Shown one piece after another: positions 34,430-44,926 of a DNA stretch of 64,000 bases (position 1 is its first letter; the number at the start of each line of letters is the position of its first letter). Made by a program: the position numbers and the translations under genes. Origin of the DNA: an uncultured Oligoflexia bacterium (lineage in GTDB: Bacteria; Bdellovibrionota; Bacteriovoracia; Bacteriovoracales; Bacteriovoracaceae); contig CATLVU010000001.1 of assembly GCA_950061135.1 (NCBI GenBank), positions 16,049 through 80,048 of the forward strand, written 5' to 3'. The notes under the pieces are model-generated. The model saw only the letters and a program-made list of their open reading frames with translations, did not search any database and was not told the DNA's origin.

Positions 34430-35491
34430 ATGCAAGACACTACAAAATCAGTTCAGGATTATTATGGAAAAGAGCTATCCACCTCTTCAGATTTAAAGAC
34501 TAATGCCTGTTGTACAGCTTTTGAATATCCAGAGAAAATCAAGAAAATTCTGAGCGAAATTCATGATGAAGTACTTATAAAGTACTATGGTTGTGGTCTT
34601 ACTATTCCAACTGATCTTAAAGGGCTAAAAATGTTAGATCTTGGTTCTGGAAGTGGAAGGGATTGCTATTTAGCAAGTAAACTTGTTGGTGAGGATGGCC
34701 ATGTAATTGGTGTTGATATGACAGATGAACAATTAGCTGTTGCTAATGAGCATATTGATTATCACACTAAGAAGTTTGGATATGAAAAAGCAAATGTTGA
34801 ATTTAAAAAAGGTGAAATTGAAAAACTCGATCAGCTGAATATTTCTGAGAATTCGCTGGATTTAATAATTTCTAATTGCGTAATTAATCTTTCGACTAAT
34901 AAACAAAAAGTGCTAGCAGATTGTTATAAACTGCTAAAACAAGGGGGAGAAATGTATTTCTCTGATGTTTATGTTGATAAAAGAATTCCAAAAGACTTGG
35001 CCCAAGATTCTGTAATTTATGGCGAGTGCTTAGGAGGTGCGTTGTACTGGAATGACTTTATTCACTTTTCTAAAAAAGCAGGCTTTACAGATCCTCGAGT
35101 GGTTGAGGTTGCGCCAATTACAATTGAAAATAAAGAATTAGAAAAAAAACTTAAGGGTTATGAGTTCTACTCTGTTACATATCGTCTGTTTAAACTTGAT
35201 GAGCTAGAAGGCGACTGTGAAGACTACGGTCAGGCCGTTATCTACAAAGGAACAAACCCTGATTATCCAAACGCTTTTATGTTAGATCAGGGACATGTAT
35301 TTCAAACAGGAAAGATCGAGCCTGTGTGTGGTAATACATTTTTGATGTTGGAGAAAACGAGACTAAAAGAGCATTTTGAATTCATAGGAAGCTTTGATAA
35401 GCATTATGGAATTTTTCCAGGTTGTGGAAAAGAAAACCCTTTCAGAGGAGTACATACAAAGGGTGCATCAGAGCTTGGGAGTTGTTGTTAA
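34430..35491 (+). CDS. arsM: Arsenite S-adenosylmethionine methyltransferase
   Basis: ArsM methylates trivalent arsenic to mono-, di- and trimethyl species using SAM and thiols. This 353-residue protein has NACCTAF (Cys27/Cys28), IKYYGCGL (Cys55), the SAM motif LDLGSGSGRDCY, VIGVDMTDEQL, and GECLGGAL containing another conserved Cys. These are the expected arsenic-binding positions. It also ends GSCC, an extra thiol pair. The ATG has an AAGGA site, and a radical SAM gene follows one base after its stop codon, implying a joint pathway. No ArsR or arsenic efflux gene is nearby. Confidence 0.93.
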   Translation: MQDTTKSVQDYYGKELSTSSDLKTNACCTAFEYPEKIKKILSEIHDEVLIKYYGCGLTIPTDLKGLKMLDLGSGSGRDCYLASKLVGEDGHVIGVDMTDEQLAVANEHIDYHTKKFGYEKANVEFKKGEIEKLDQLNISENSLDLIISNCVINLSTNKQKVLADCYKLLKQGGEMYFSDVYVDKRIPKDLAQDSVIYGECLGGALYWNDFIHFSKKAGFTDPRVVEVAPITIENKELEKKLKGYEFYSVTYRLFKLDELEGDCEDYGQAVIYKGTNPDYPNAFMLDQGHVFQTGKIEPVCGNTFLMLEKTRLKEHFEFIGSFDKHYGIFPGCGKENPFRGVHTKGASELGSCC

Positions 35492-35492
35492 T

Positions 35493-36416
35493 ATGAATAA
35501 TCAAAAATTTCAAGATATGAAAATAACTGCTAAGGGGGAGCAAAGGGCTTATGTTGAATTAACAGGTCTTGAAACATTGTGGTTTAACACTGGTACTTTA
35601 TGTAACCTTGAATGTAAGAATTGTTATATCGAGTTTTCTCCAAAAAATGATAGACTTTCATATATCACAGACGAAGAAGTGGCCGCTTATCTAGATGAAA
35701 TTTCTAAAGAAAAACTTCCTGTCAAAATGATCGGTTTAACGGGAGGCGAGCCATTTTTAAATCCTTATATTATAAAGGTTTTAACCCTTATTCTAAAGTC
35801 TGGCCTAGAAGTTTTAGTTCTGACTAATGCAAATCGTGTTCTGAAAAGACATCAGGCAGCACTTTTGGAACTAAAAGAAAAGTATCACGACAAGCTACAT
35901 CTTAGAGTGTCGCTGGATCATTTTACTGAAGAAATACATGATGCAGAAAGAGGAGAGGGAGCTTTTAGCCGAACGATGGAACAATTGAAATGGCTCAATG
36001 AGAACGGTTTTAATCTCTCACTTGCCAGTCGATCTTTACTAACTGAAACTCATGAGGAGTCGATTATAGGGCATGAGAAAGCTTTAAGTGACTATGGAAT
36101 AAAGATAAATCTTGCGGAGAAATTAGTAGTTTTTCCAGAGATGTTATCAGGAAGAGATGTTCCAGAGATCACGACTGACTGTTGGAATATCTTAGATAAA
36201 TCTCCAGCGCAGCAAATGTGTGCAACCGAGAGGATGATAGTTAAAAGGAAGGGGGAACAAAAGCCTGTAGTCATGCCATGCACGTTATTGGCCTATGATG
36301 ATAAGTTTGTGATGGGGCAATCATTAAAAGAATCTGAAGATAAAGTATATTTGAATCATCGATTTTGTGCTGAGTTTTGTGTTCTTGGCGGAGCGAGTTG
36401 TTCTTCTACAAATTAA
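35493..36416 (+). CDS. Radical SAM protein linked to arsM
   Basis: Starting at the ATG at 35493, one base after arsM, gives 307 residues; the ORF-track start at 35394 lies inside arsM. The radical SAM cluster CNLECKNCY (Cys37, Cys41, Cys44) is preceded by LWFNTGTL, and GLTGGEPFLNP is the SAM-binding GGE motif. The C-terminal part has further cysteines (MPC, then CAEFC and a final C) that could hold an auxiliary Fe-S cluster. It is not a clear ArsS or ArsL by motif. Coupling to arsM suggests modification of a methylated arsenical, but the family also occurs without arsM. Confidence 0.85.
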   Translation: MNNQKFQDMKITAKGEQRAYVELTGLETLWFNTGTLCNLECKNCYIEFSPKNDRLSYITDEEVAAYLDEISKEKLPVKMIGLTGGEPFLNPYIIKVLTLILKSGLEVLVLTNANRVLKRHQAALLELKEKYHDKLHLRVSLDHFTEEIHDAERGEGAFSRTMEQLKWLNENGFNLSLASRSLLTETHEESIIGHEKALSDYGIKINLAEKLVVFPEMLSGRDVPEITTDCWNILDKSPAQQMCATERMIVKRKGEQKPVVMPCTLLAYDDKFVMGQSLKESEDKVYLNHRFCAEFCVLGGASCSSTN

Positions 36417-36420
36417 AAGC

Positions 36421-37137
36421 TTAAAGATCTTTGTATTTTGAATTTAACTTTGCATTTTTTTCGTATTGTTGGTTCATTTTTTTGTGATCAATTTTAAGGT
36501 AATAACAAAGTTTTAGATATTGATTCAAAACTGCCTGTTTTACCACTCCATTTTTAATAAAGCGTATGGCCCAAGTTGTTGAATGATAAGGAAGTATTAT
36601 TGGTGACCCAAGTTTTTGGTAGAGGAGCTTACTTATGATTGTATCTTCAAAAATATCGACTTCGCTTATCGGGAAAATATCCTTACTTGTTTCACGCGTA
36701 AAAAAAATACAATGATCGAGGTAAATGATTTTCTTCCAGCGAGGTCGAATATTATTAGAATACCATGATGTAAATTTGAGAAGAGGATGTTGAATGTCAA
36801 AACGGTGAGTAAAGCCTCCCCATACTTTATCTTTTGTAAAACTCTTAAGCTTTTCTATCCCTTGAATCTCTAGAATGCTTCTGGGATGATGTAATAATAT
36901 GATCGCACCTTGAGCATTAAGAATACCTAGATTAATCCTTGCAGCTCTACTAGAGGTTTCTTGAGAAAAAAAGTGGAAACTGTATTGCGCTACAAGACTT
37001 TGAGTTTGGTCTTTACTACCACCATCAGCGATAATAACTTCAATGTTTTCGATAGAAGATAAATTGGCCAATGTTTTTATAAAAAAGGGATTATCTTCTT
37101 CGTTAAAAGTTGGAATAATAATTGAAAGCAAGATCAC
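36421..37137 (-). CDS. Family 2 glycosyltransferase, TIGR04283-like
   Basis: This 238-residue GT-A enzyme begins ILLSIIIPTFNEEDNP and has VIIADGGSKDQTQ, RAARINLGILNAQGAIILLHHP and VWGGFTHRFDIQHPLL. These blocks match the rSAM/selenodomain-associated glycosyltransferase family (TIGR04283), found in gene clusters with ArsS for arsenosugar synthesis. The usual HAD motif is replaced by HHPRS, so the metal-binding Asp may be missing. It faces the arsM-radical SAM pair and converges on it with four bases between stops. It overlaps the next gene by four bases. Confidence 0.85.
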   Translation of the reverse strand: MILLSIIIPTFNEEDNPFFIKTLANLSSIENIEVIIADGGSKDQTQSLVAQYSFHFFSQETSSRAARINLGILNAQGAIILLHHPRSILEIQGIEKLKSFTKDKVWGGFTHRFDIQHPLLKFTSWYSNNIRPRWKKIIYLDHCIFFTRETSKDIFPISEVDIFEDTIISKLLYQKLGSPIILPYHSTTWAIRFIKNGVVKQAVLNQYLKLCYYLKIDHKKMNQQYEKNAKLNSKYKDL

Positions 37138-37553
37138 TTAACACCAAAATTGTTTTGAATCAGATAGTAAAAATAAAAACATGTTACAATAATAAAAAAA
37201 GGGCGCTTAAGTGGTTGCAATTTTTCTATCATCTTTTTCTTCTTAGGCTTTAAGAAAGCTTCCGAGCTTTGCTCCTCTTCAAATAAACCTTCAGGTACTT
37301 CACTTGAAATACCAAAGTTTAGAAGTTTTAGTCTAATATCAGTATTCATTTGCTCGAAATGTTTATCGTCAAATTCTAACGCTAGAATATGAGTGCTAAC
37401 TCTTGTTGTTTGGTGATATTCCAAAGGTTTCTCATTAGGGTCGTCACTTAGCTTTATAGGTTCGTTTACTTTGGTTTCAAATGGAATATTTGCTTCTTGT
37501 AATACAAGGACGAGTTTTTCATATTCATCTGTTGATAGACCCTGAACTAGCAT
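37134..37553 (-). CDS. Hypothetical protein with C-terminal membrane anchor
   Basis: This 139-residue protein has an alpha/beta N-terminal part (about 1-70, YEKLVLVLQEANIPFETKV) that resembles small signal-transducing or DUF2007-like folds, an acidic middle, a Lys-rich stretch and one membrane helix at the end (PFFIIVTCFYFYYLI). The active part would face the cytoplasm. It overlaps the glycosyltransferase gene by four bases (ATGA) and the two are cotranscribed. Its function is unknown. Confidence 0.72.
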   Translation of the reverse strand: MLVQGLSTDEYEKLVLVLQEANIPFETKVNEPIKLSDDPNEKPLEYHQTTRVSTHILALEFDDKHFEQMNTDIRLKLLNFGISSEVPEGLFEEEQSSEAFLKPKKKKMIEKLQPLKRPFFIIVTCFYFYYLIQNNFGVK

Positions 37554-37556
37554 CTA

Positions 37557-38174
37557 TTAATCCAAAAACTTGATGTTTTGTATATTTGAACATGTATTAA
37601 TATTCTTAGGCTTTGAATGAATATTTGAGTCGATATAGCCTATAGTGATGTGTGGAAAATAATTTTTATAATTAAAATTTGTCTTTGTACCTGTAAACAT
37701 CGCTCTTCTTTTTAGTTCATCCAGTATTTCTTTACGTATAGCTATAAGCTCAGGAGATGAAACAACAAGGTAAAAAACTTGATTTGCTCTTTCTTTGAGA
37801 CTACCCAAGCATTCTATTTTAAAGCTAGCATCTTGTATAACGGAAGAGTACTTTTGATGGATTTCCATTGCACTGATATAGTAGTTAATCCCTCTATGAT
37901 CAGTAAACCAGCCCTGCGCTTCCGGAGGAGTGATCACTGTAATATGAGCTTCGCCTCTATCTTTGAGTTTTATATCATATAATTTCTCAATTTGTGGGAC
38001 TAGAGAGCGAATAGATTTATAATCAACATTGTATATAAGTGCTCCGTCTTCAATATAAAGAGAAGAAAAATGCATCTTCTGATACACGTTCTTAGAAATT
38101 ACAAAGTTTCCAAAGCTTAATTGTGAAAAAGAAGAAAGCAGAAGGAAAAATAGGAACTTATTTTTTAAGCTCAT
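37557..38174 (-). CDS. Exported 2H-phosphoesterase-like protein
   Basis: The 205-residue protein (from the ATG at 38174; the track uses a GTG one codon earlier) has a signal peptide (FLFFLLLSSFSQLSFG) and two HxT motifs about 110 residues apart, HITVITPPEA and HITIGYID. That spacing and pattern resemble the LigT/2H phosphoesterase fold, which cleaves 2',3'-cyclic phosphates or ligates RNA. Export of such an enzyme is unusual, and could suggest degradation of external RNA products. The start overlaps the upstream small gene by 17 bases. Confidence 0.7.
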   Translation of the reverse strand: MSLKNKFLFFLLLSSFSQLSFGNFVISKNVYQKMHFSSLYIEDGALIYNVDYKSIRSLVPQIEKLYDIKLKDRGEAHITVITPPEAQGWFTDHRGINYYISAMEIHQKYSSVIQDASFKIECLGSLKERANQVFYLVVSSPELIAIRKEILDELKRRAMFTGTKTNFNYKNYFPHITIGYIDSNIHSKPKNINTCSNIQNIKFLD

Positions 38175-38412
38175 CACATTGGTCTATATATTCACCAAAC
38201 TCTTGTAGAATATCTGCTTCAAATTTCTGTGCTTCCAGATGAGTAATTTCTTGATTTTGAACTCTTAGTCGGTTCATCTTTAAGAGATAGTTTTGAAATG
38301 GTTTTATTTCTGAACATGACATCTCATGGCCTGAAAAAATTTGAATACTAATATTTTCAGTTGTAGCGAAAGAATTAAAACAGAATGATAAAAGTAATAA
38401 TAATATTTTCAT
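38158..38412 (-). CDS. Small exported protein, paralogue of the upstream gene
   Basis: Starting at the ATG at 38412 (GAGGGA site) gives 84 residues; the ORF track start adds 14. A signal peptide (MKILLLLLSFCFNSFA) is followed by a helical mature domain with two cysteines. Alignment with the next gene shows IQIFSGHEMSCSEIK against IQLNSGTEMECSELK and matching QEIT/QEIS-x-x-EA blocks, so the two arose by tandem duplication. The Cys pair may form a disulfide. Function unknown. Confidence 0.75.
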   Translation of the reverse strand: MKILLLLLSFCFNSFATTENISIQIFSGHEMSCSEIKPFQNYLLKMNRLRVQNQEITHLEAQKFEADILQEFGEYIDQCDELKK

Positions 38413-38432
38413 TTTATGGTTCCCTCGAGAAT

Positions 38433-38687
38433 TTATTCTGCAATCTCTGCACAACGCTCATTGTAAGCTGTAAATTCTTCTGCAATTTCATACATGATTT
38501 CAATTGCCTCTGTTTGGCTAATTTCTTGCTCGTGAAGTCTAATTTGAGTGAATTTTTCCATTGATTGTCTTAATCCTTTAAGTTCGGAACATTCCATTTC
38601 AGTTCCCGAATTAAGCTGGATCGTTGCAGTATTTGCCATTGCAAAGCCAGAAAAAATTAAAAATAGACTCATCATTAGTGTTTTCAT
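38433..38687 (-). CDS. Small exported protein, first of a tandem pair
   Basis: This 84-residue protein has a signal peptide (MKTLMMSLFLIFSGFAMA) and a mature part with cysteines in MECSELK and NERCAEIA, the same positions as in its 38158 neighbour. The ATG has an AAGGAT site; the paralogue starts 20 bases after its stop codon, so they share a transcript. The mature domain looks like two helices linked by a disulfide. I do not recognise a family. Confidence 0.76.
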   Translation of the reverse strand: MKTLMMSLFLIFSGFAMANTATIQLNSGTEMECSELKGLRQSMEKFTQIRLHEQEISQTEAIEIMYEIAEEFTAYNERCAEIAE

Positions 38688-38806
38688 TATAGATCCTTGA
38701 TAAATATTTGGGGCTGTAATTATCAGGGTTTTGAGACTCGAACAATAGTTTTGTAAAAACTATACTGCTCCATGTCTTTAGTCAGTGCTTTATAGGACAT
38801 AGAATA

Positions 38807-38825
38807 TTGGTTTTAATTAAACCAA
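38807..38825. promoter_or_regulatory. Inverted repeat TTGGTTT-N5-AAACCAA before acs
   Basis: Perfect 7-base arms flank TAATT and run into the AAAGGAA ribosome site of acs. It may be an operator or an mRNA hairpin that affects translation. An imperfect 8-base hairpin (ATAGTTTT/AAAACTAT) lies about 60 bases upstream in the same gap. Confidence 0.45.
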
Positions 38826-38836
38826 AGGAAATATAA

Positions 38837-40723
38837 ATGAATCTTAGAGTTGACTCAAAAGATACCTATGACCAATTTTCAAAAGAGTGCTTATCAAATA
38901 ATTTTGATTTTTGGATGAAAAGGTCTCGTTTATTTAGTTGGTTTAAGGAGCCAGAGACTGTACTTACAGGGGAGTTTTCCAAGGGGAATATTAAGTGGTT
39001 TGAAGATGGACAATTAAATATTACAGTCAATGCACTTGATAGGCATGTTAAAAAGAATCCAGACAAAATTGCTATTCATTGGGAACCTAATGATCCTGCG
39101 GAGCCGATTAAGACTTTTACCTATAAAGAAGTACTAGAAAATGTTTGTAAGTTCGCAAATGTTTTAAAAGATCATGATGTTAAAAAAGGTGATCGAGTTT
39201 GTTTTTATATGTCCATGGTTCCAGAGCTTTTATTTGGTGTTCTTGCATGTGCTCGTATTGGCGCTATTCACTCTGTTGTATTTGGAGGATTTTCTGCAAA
39301 GGCTTTAAGTGAACGCATTAATGATTGTGAAGCATCGGTTGTGGTGACAGTAAATGAAGGTCCTCGAGGAAATAAAACAATACCTCTTGAGGAAATCACC
39401 AAAGAAGCCTTGGAAACTTGTAAGAGTGTGAAACATACATTTGTTCTTAAACGAACAAATAAAAAAAGTTCTTCTGAATTTAAACAATTGAATGGACTTC
39501 TTGATAGTGCAGGGAGTGAATGCGAACCAGAAGTGATGAACGCAGAAGATCCACTTTTCATTTTATATACTTCAGGTTCAACCGGAAAACCAAAAGGACT
39601 TCTACATACAACTGCGGGTTATATGACTTGGGCGGCAGAAACTTATAAAAATGTTTTCCAGGCAAACGATAATGATATTTTTTGGTGTAGCGCTGATATT
39701 GGCTGGATCACAGGACATTCATATATCGCTTATGGGCCCATGCTTAATGGCTCCACCCAAGTTATGTTCGAAGGGATACCTACCTTCCCTGATGCTGGAA
39801 GGTTTTGGCAAGTTATAGATAAATATAAAGTAACTCATTTCTATACAGCACCAACCGCCATAAGAGCGCTTCAGGCTTGTGATGAAAGGTTTGTCGATCA
39901 GGCAGACTTATCTTCACTTAAAGTTTTAGGAACAGTGGGTGAGCCCATTAATGAAGAAGCTTGGCATTGGTATCATACAAAAATTGGAAAAGAGCTTTGT
40001 CCAATTGTGGATACATGGTGGCAAACAGAAACTGGTGGGATCATGATTTCGAGTATGGCAGGGATAACTCCATCAATACCATGCCAAGCAACGACTCCAC
40101 TGCCAGGTATTGTACCTGAACTTGTGGATAATGAAGGGCGAGTCATTGAGGAGCAAGAGGCAGAGGGGAATTTATGTATTTCTATTCCATGGCCTGGTAT
40201 GGCGCGAACAATTTATGGTGATCACGAAAGATACTTACAAACTTATTTTTCAACTTACGAGGGAAAATATTTTACAGGCGATGGGGCGAAGCGAGATTTG
40301 GTTGGGAATTATAGAATAACCGGAAGAGTGGATGATGTAATAAATGTGTCTGGTCATCGAATCGGAACAGCTGAAGTCGAAGATGCTATTAATGAACATG
40401 AACAAATTGTTGAATCAGCTGTGATTGGTTTTGCACATGATATAAAAGGACAGGGATTATTTGCTTTTGTTATTGGAGATGAATCTAAGAGTGATGATGA
40501 TCTTTTATCGTCAGTTAACTTAGAAATTACTAAACAAATAGGGCCCATTGCAAAACTAGATGGGCTAGTTGTCGTGCCGGGATTACCAAAAACTCGATCG
40601 GGTAAGATAATGAGAAGAGTACTTCGTAAAGTTCATGAAGGAAACTTAGATCAACTTGGTGATACATCAACATTACTAAACCCCGAAGTAGTTGAAATTA
40701 TTATTAAGAAAATGAGAAAGTAG
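38837..40723 (+). CDS. acs: Acetyl-CoA synthetase
   Basis: The enzyme activates acetate to acetyl-CoA using ATP. This 628-residue protein has the AMP-forming motif YTSGSTGKPKGLLHT, the acetate-pocket segment WWQTETGG, VDDVINVSGHRIGTAEVE and the catalytic Lys in PKTRSGKIMRR, whose acetylation normally inhibits the enzyme. The N-terminus (FWMKRSRLFSWFKEP) is typical of Acs. Length is slightly below E. coli (652). It stands alone; an inverted repeat overlaps its leader. Confidence 0.95.
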   Translation: MNLRVDSKDTYDQFSKECLSNNFDFWMKRSRLFSWFKEPETVLTGEFSKGNIKWFEDGQLNITVNALDRHVKKNPDKIAIHWEPNDPAEPIKTFTYKEVLENVCKFANVLKDHDVKKGDRVCFYMSMVPELLFGVLACARIGAIHSVVFGGFSAKALSERINDCEASVVVTVNEGPRGNKTIPLEEITKEALETCKSVKHTFVLKRTNKKSSSEFKQLNGLLDSAGSECEPEVMNAEDPLFILYTSGSTGKPKGLLHTTAGYMTWAAETYKNVFQANDNDIFWCSADIGWITGHSYIAYGPMLNGSTQVMFEGIPTFPDAGRFWQVIDKYKVTHFYTAPTAIRALQACDERFVDQADLSSLKVLGTVGEPINEEAWHWYHTKIGKELCPIVDTWWQTETGGIMISSMAGITPSIPCQATTPLPGIVPELVDNEGRVIEEQEAEGNLCISIPWPGMARTIYGDHERYLQTYFSTYEGKYFTGDGAKRDLVGNYRITGRVDDVINVSGHRIGTAEVEDAINEHEQIVESAVIGFAHDIKGQGLFAFVIGDESKSDDDLLSSVNLEITKQIGPIAKLDGLVVVPGLPKTRSGKIMRRVLRKVHEGNLDQLGDTSTLLNPEVVEIIIKKMRK

Positions 40724-40775
40724 TAGTTTTTACACGTTGCATTGCGCAGTACTACCACTCCAGTGTACTTTACCA

Positions 40776-40794
40776 CCAATAATTTTTTTATTGG
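40776..40794 (+). promoter_or_regulatory. Hairpin CCAATAA/TTATTGG overlapping the ribosome site of the 40803 gene
   Basis: A 7-base-pair stem with a five-T loop ends in TTGG, and the GGAG ribosome site of the next gene begins at its last two bases. The stem is AT-rich and so weak; it might tune translation with temperature, but chance is possible. Confidence 0.3.
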
Positions 40795-40802
40795 AGTAAG
40801 AA

Positions 40803-41201
40803 ATGAAAAAACTACTAATCGTCTTATTCATGACAAGTTTTATGTCTATAAGTGCTAATGCTTTTGATACTTGTACAATGCTACTTGTTGATGGAACAGG
40901 GTATATCCACGGTAATTATAGAGTTCAAGGTCTTAATAGAGTCGATGCTTGTGTGACCGCAAGATATCGTTGTGATTCGTTAATTCTTTCAGGCGCTCTT
41001 AGATCTTTTTATGGCCTTGCTTGTGTTGAAGTGGGATTGAATGTTTTTAATAATTATCGAATAGGTGCTCGTTATAGAGGATACATACCTCGAAGATATA
41101 CACCAATCAGAAGACATGTAAGGCCGGTTCCACCACGTTATGGACATCCAGTTCCTAGATGTAATCCAAGAAACCGTTTATGTAATGGTGGTCGATGGTA
41201 A
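40803..41201 (+). CDS. Hypothetical exported protein with Arg/Pro-rich tail
   Basis: This 132-residue protein has a signal peptide (KKLLIVLFMTSFMSISANA), a core with four cysteines (DTCTMLL, DACVTARYRCDS, LACVEVG) and a basic C-terminal tail with repeated RY/RR, Pro and His (RRYTPIRRHVRPVPPRYG), ending with two more cysteines. The tail could bind acidic polymers or metal. The ATG has a GGAG site. A strong terminator follows. I do not recognise a family. Confidence 0.75.
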   Translation: MKKLLIVLFMTSFMSISANAFDTCTMLLVDGTGYIHGNYRVQGLNRVDACVTARYRCDSLILSGALRSFYGLACVEVGLNVFNNYRIGARYRGYIPRRYTPIRRHVRPVPPRYGHPVPRCNPRNRLCNGGRW

Positions 41202-41223
41202 CTAAATAGTTTTGAAACATTAC

Positions 41224-41251
41224 AAAAAGGGAAGCGTTCGGCTTCCCTTTT

Positions 41252-41253
<2 letters not shown>
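41224..41253. terminator. Bidirectional Rho-independent terminator
   Basis: A 12-base-pair stem AAAAAGGGAAGC/GCTTCCCTTTTT with a 5-base loop has A runs on one side and T runs on the other, so it can stop transcription of both the 40803 gene and the convergent leuS. The leuS stop codon overlaps its last two bases. Confidence 0.9.
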
Positions 41254-43651
<2,398 letters not shown>

Positions 43652-43717
43652 TTTGCTGCTTCCTTAATTTGATTTGTTGAATTTAAAGAAAATAGCAGAT
43701 GTTGTGGAAAAATAAAA

Positions 43718-43744
43718 GAGACCGGTTGGGGAAATACCGGTCTC
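43718..43744 (-). terminator. Terminator of the 44140-43754 gene, upstream of leuS
   Basis: Arms GAGACCGGT/ACCGGTCTC pair perfectly over nine bases with a 9-base loop; on the minus strand TTTTATTTTT follows. It isolates leuS from the hypothetical gene upstream. The plus strand also has GTTTTT after it, so it may act both ways. Confidence 0.8.
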
Positions 43745-43753
43745 GTTTTTAAC

Positions 43754-44140
43754 TTACTGAGCAATATTACAATTGATCGGGTAAGTCATTTTATGGCCTT
43801 TGGGGGAGGTTATGGCCAAAAAATCATTATTACTGCTTAGTTTTTCAAGATTGTGGATGTAAATATAATGTTTGTTACCATTCAGATACATCGTCTTTTT
43901 AAAACCTGTGTGCGTTTTTTGCGATTTTGCTTCTCCTATCGAAGAAATACTTCTTCCATCAATATTATCTTGATGAAAAGCCACAGAGTTATCTTCAATG
44001 GTAAAAGACTTTTCTCCAAAATTGGTCTCGCAAGTAATATTTGTTGATGCGTAGGCCATGTTTCCTTTAAAAACTAGAAACAATAATACGATCACAGATC
44101 CTATTGCTAATTGTAAATTTTCCCTTTCTAATACTCTCAT
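43754..44140 (-). CDS. Hypothetical membrane-anchored or exported protein
   Basis: This 128-residue protein has a hydrophobic segment (LAIGSVIVLLFLVFKGNMAYAS) that serves as signal peptide or anchor, preceded by a charged N-terminus, and a soluble domain with two cysteines (ITCETNFGEKSF, NCNIAQ) at its two ends. The soluble part is beta-rich (FTIEDNSVAF, HYIYIHNLEKL). The ATG has a GGGAG site. It has its own terminator and is probably a single-gene transcript. Function unknown. Confidence 0.72.
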   Translation of the reverse strand: MRVLERENLQLAIGSVIVLLFLVFKGNMAYASTNITCETNFGEKSFTIEDNSVAFHQDNIDGRSISSIGEAKSQKTHTGFKKTMYLNGNKHYIYIHNLEKLSSNNDFLAITSPKGHKMTYPINCNIAQ

Positions 44141-44273
44141 TTTGTACTCCCTTTCTGGGAATTATAGTTACAAGTAGCATGCCAGTTTTTTGTATGTGAA
44201 TTCGGTGATTTGTAGAGTGGTAAAGTGTTTAAAGTTTAAACATAGATGAAAAAATGAATATAATTTTTACAAA

Positions 44274-44861
44274 TTATTTAACAGGCGCAAACTTTATTGC
44301 ATCTTCAGGCCAGTCTTCATAGGTTCTTAGCACTTCATCCATTTGTTCTAGAGTTTCGCAAAAATGGTACATTTGTGCATGCTTTTGAGAATGAAATTTT
44401 TCCTTCACCATATTGTCTAGTAATTTTACTAGTGGGTCATAATAATCATCTATATTAAATAAAATAAGTGGGCCTGTGTATTGACCTAGTCTTTTACAAA
44501 CCAGCCATTGAAAAAACTCTTCCATAGTACCACTTCCCCCTGGAAGAAAAATAGTAGCATCTGATTTTGTCATCATTAGAGTTTTTCGCTCATCCATATC
44601 TTTTGTTTTAATAAGTTGAGTTAAGCCTTTGTGTTGCCATTCTACCTGAGTCATAAACTCTGGTATGTAACCATAAACTTCCCCATTTTTTGAAAGAGCA
44701 CCGTTGGCAGCTTGATTCATAAGGCCTTTAGCACCACCACCATAGATCATACGAATTTTATTATTAGCTAAATGCTCCCCTAAGGTAAAAGCAAAGTGTT
44801 TTAGTTTGTCTGAGCATGCTTCTGAAGAACCGCACATTATCCCTATACTTTTAAAGCGCAT
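44274..44861 (-). CDS. LOG-family Rossmann protein (TIGR00730)
   Basis: This 195-residue protein has the LOG signature GGGAKGLMNQAANGAL and PGGSGTMEEFFQWLV (catalytic Arg/Glu environment), which cleave nucleoside monophosphates to base and ribose 5-phosphate, as in plant cytokinin activation. Bacterial members are AMP nucleosidase-like, annotated as putative lysine decarboxylases in error. It stands alone and divergent from tldD. The ATG has an AGGA site. Physiological substrate here is not known. Confidence 0.9.
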   Translation of the reverse strand: MRFKSIGIMCGSSEACSDKLKHFAFTLGEHLANNKIRMIYGGGAKGLMNQAANGALSKNGEVYGYIPEFMTQVEWQHKGLTQLIKTKDMDERKTLMMTKSDATIFLPGGSGTMEEFFQWLVCKRLGQYTGPLILFNIDDYYDPLVKLLDNMVKEKFHSQKHAQMYHFCETLEQMDEVLRTYEDWPEDAIKFAPVK

Positions 44862-44926
44862 TTTTTTATCCTAGTATGAATTATTTTGTATCAGTTGATA
44901 TACATTAATATTTATTAGGAGTGAAG

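Noticed and set aside
39268-39561. Antisense ORFs inside acs, leuS, gap and tldD
   Set aside because: They lie fully within well-conserved genes on the other strand and have no family features or ribosome sites.
44889-44900. TATCAGTTGATA inverted repeat upstream of tldD
   Set aside because: The arms are only five bases and AT-rich, so chance is likely; no other support.
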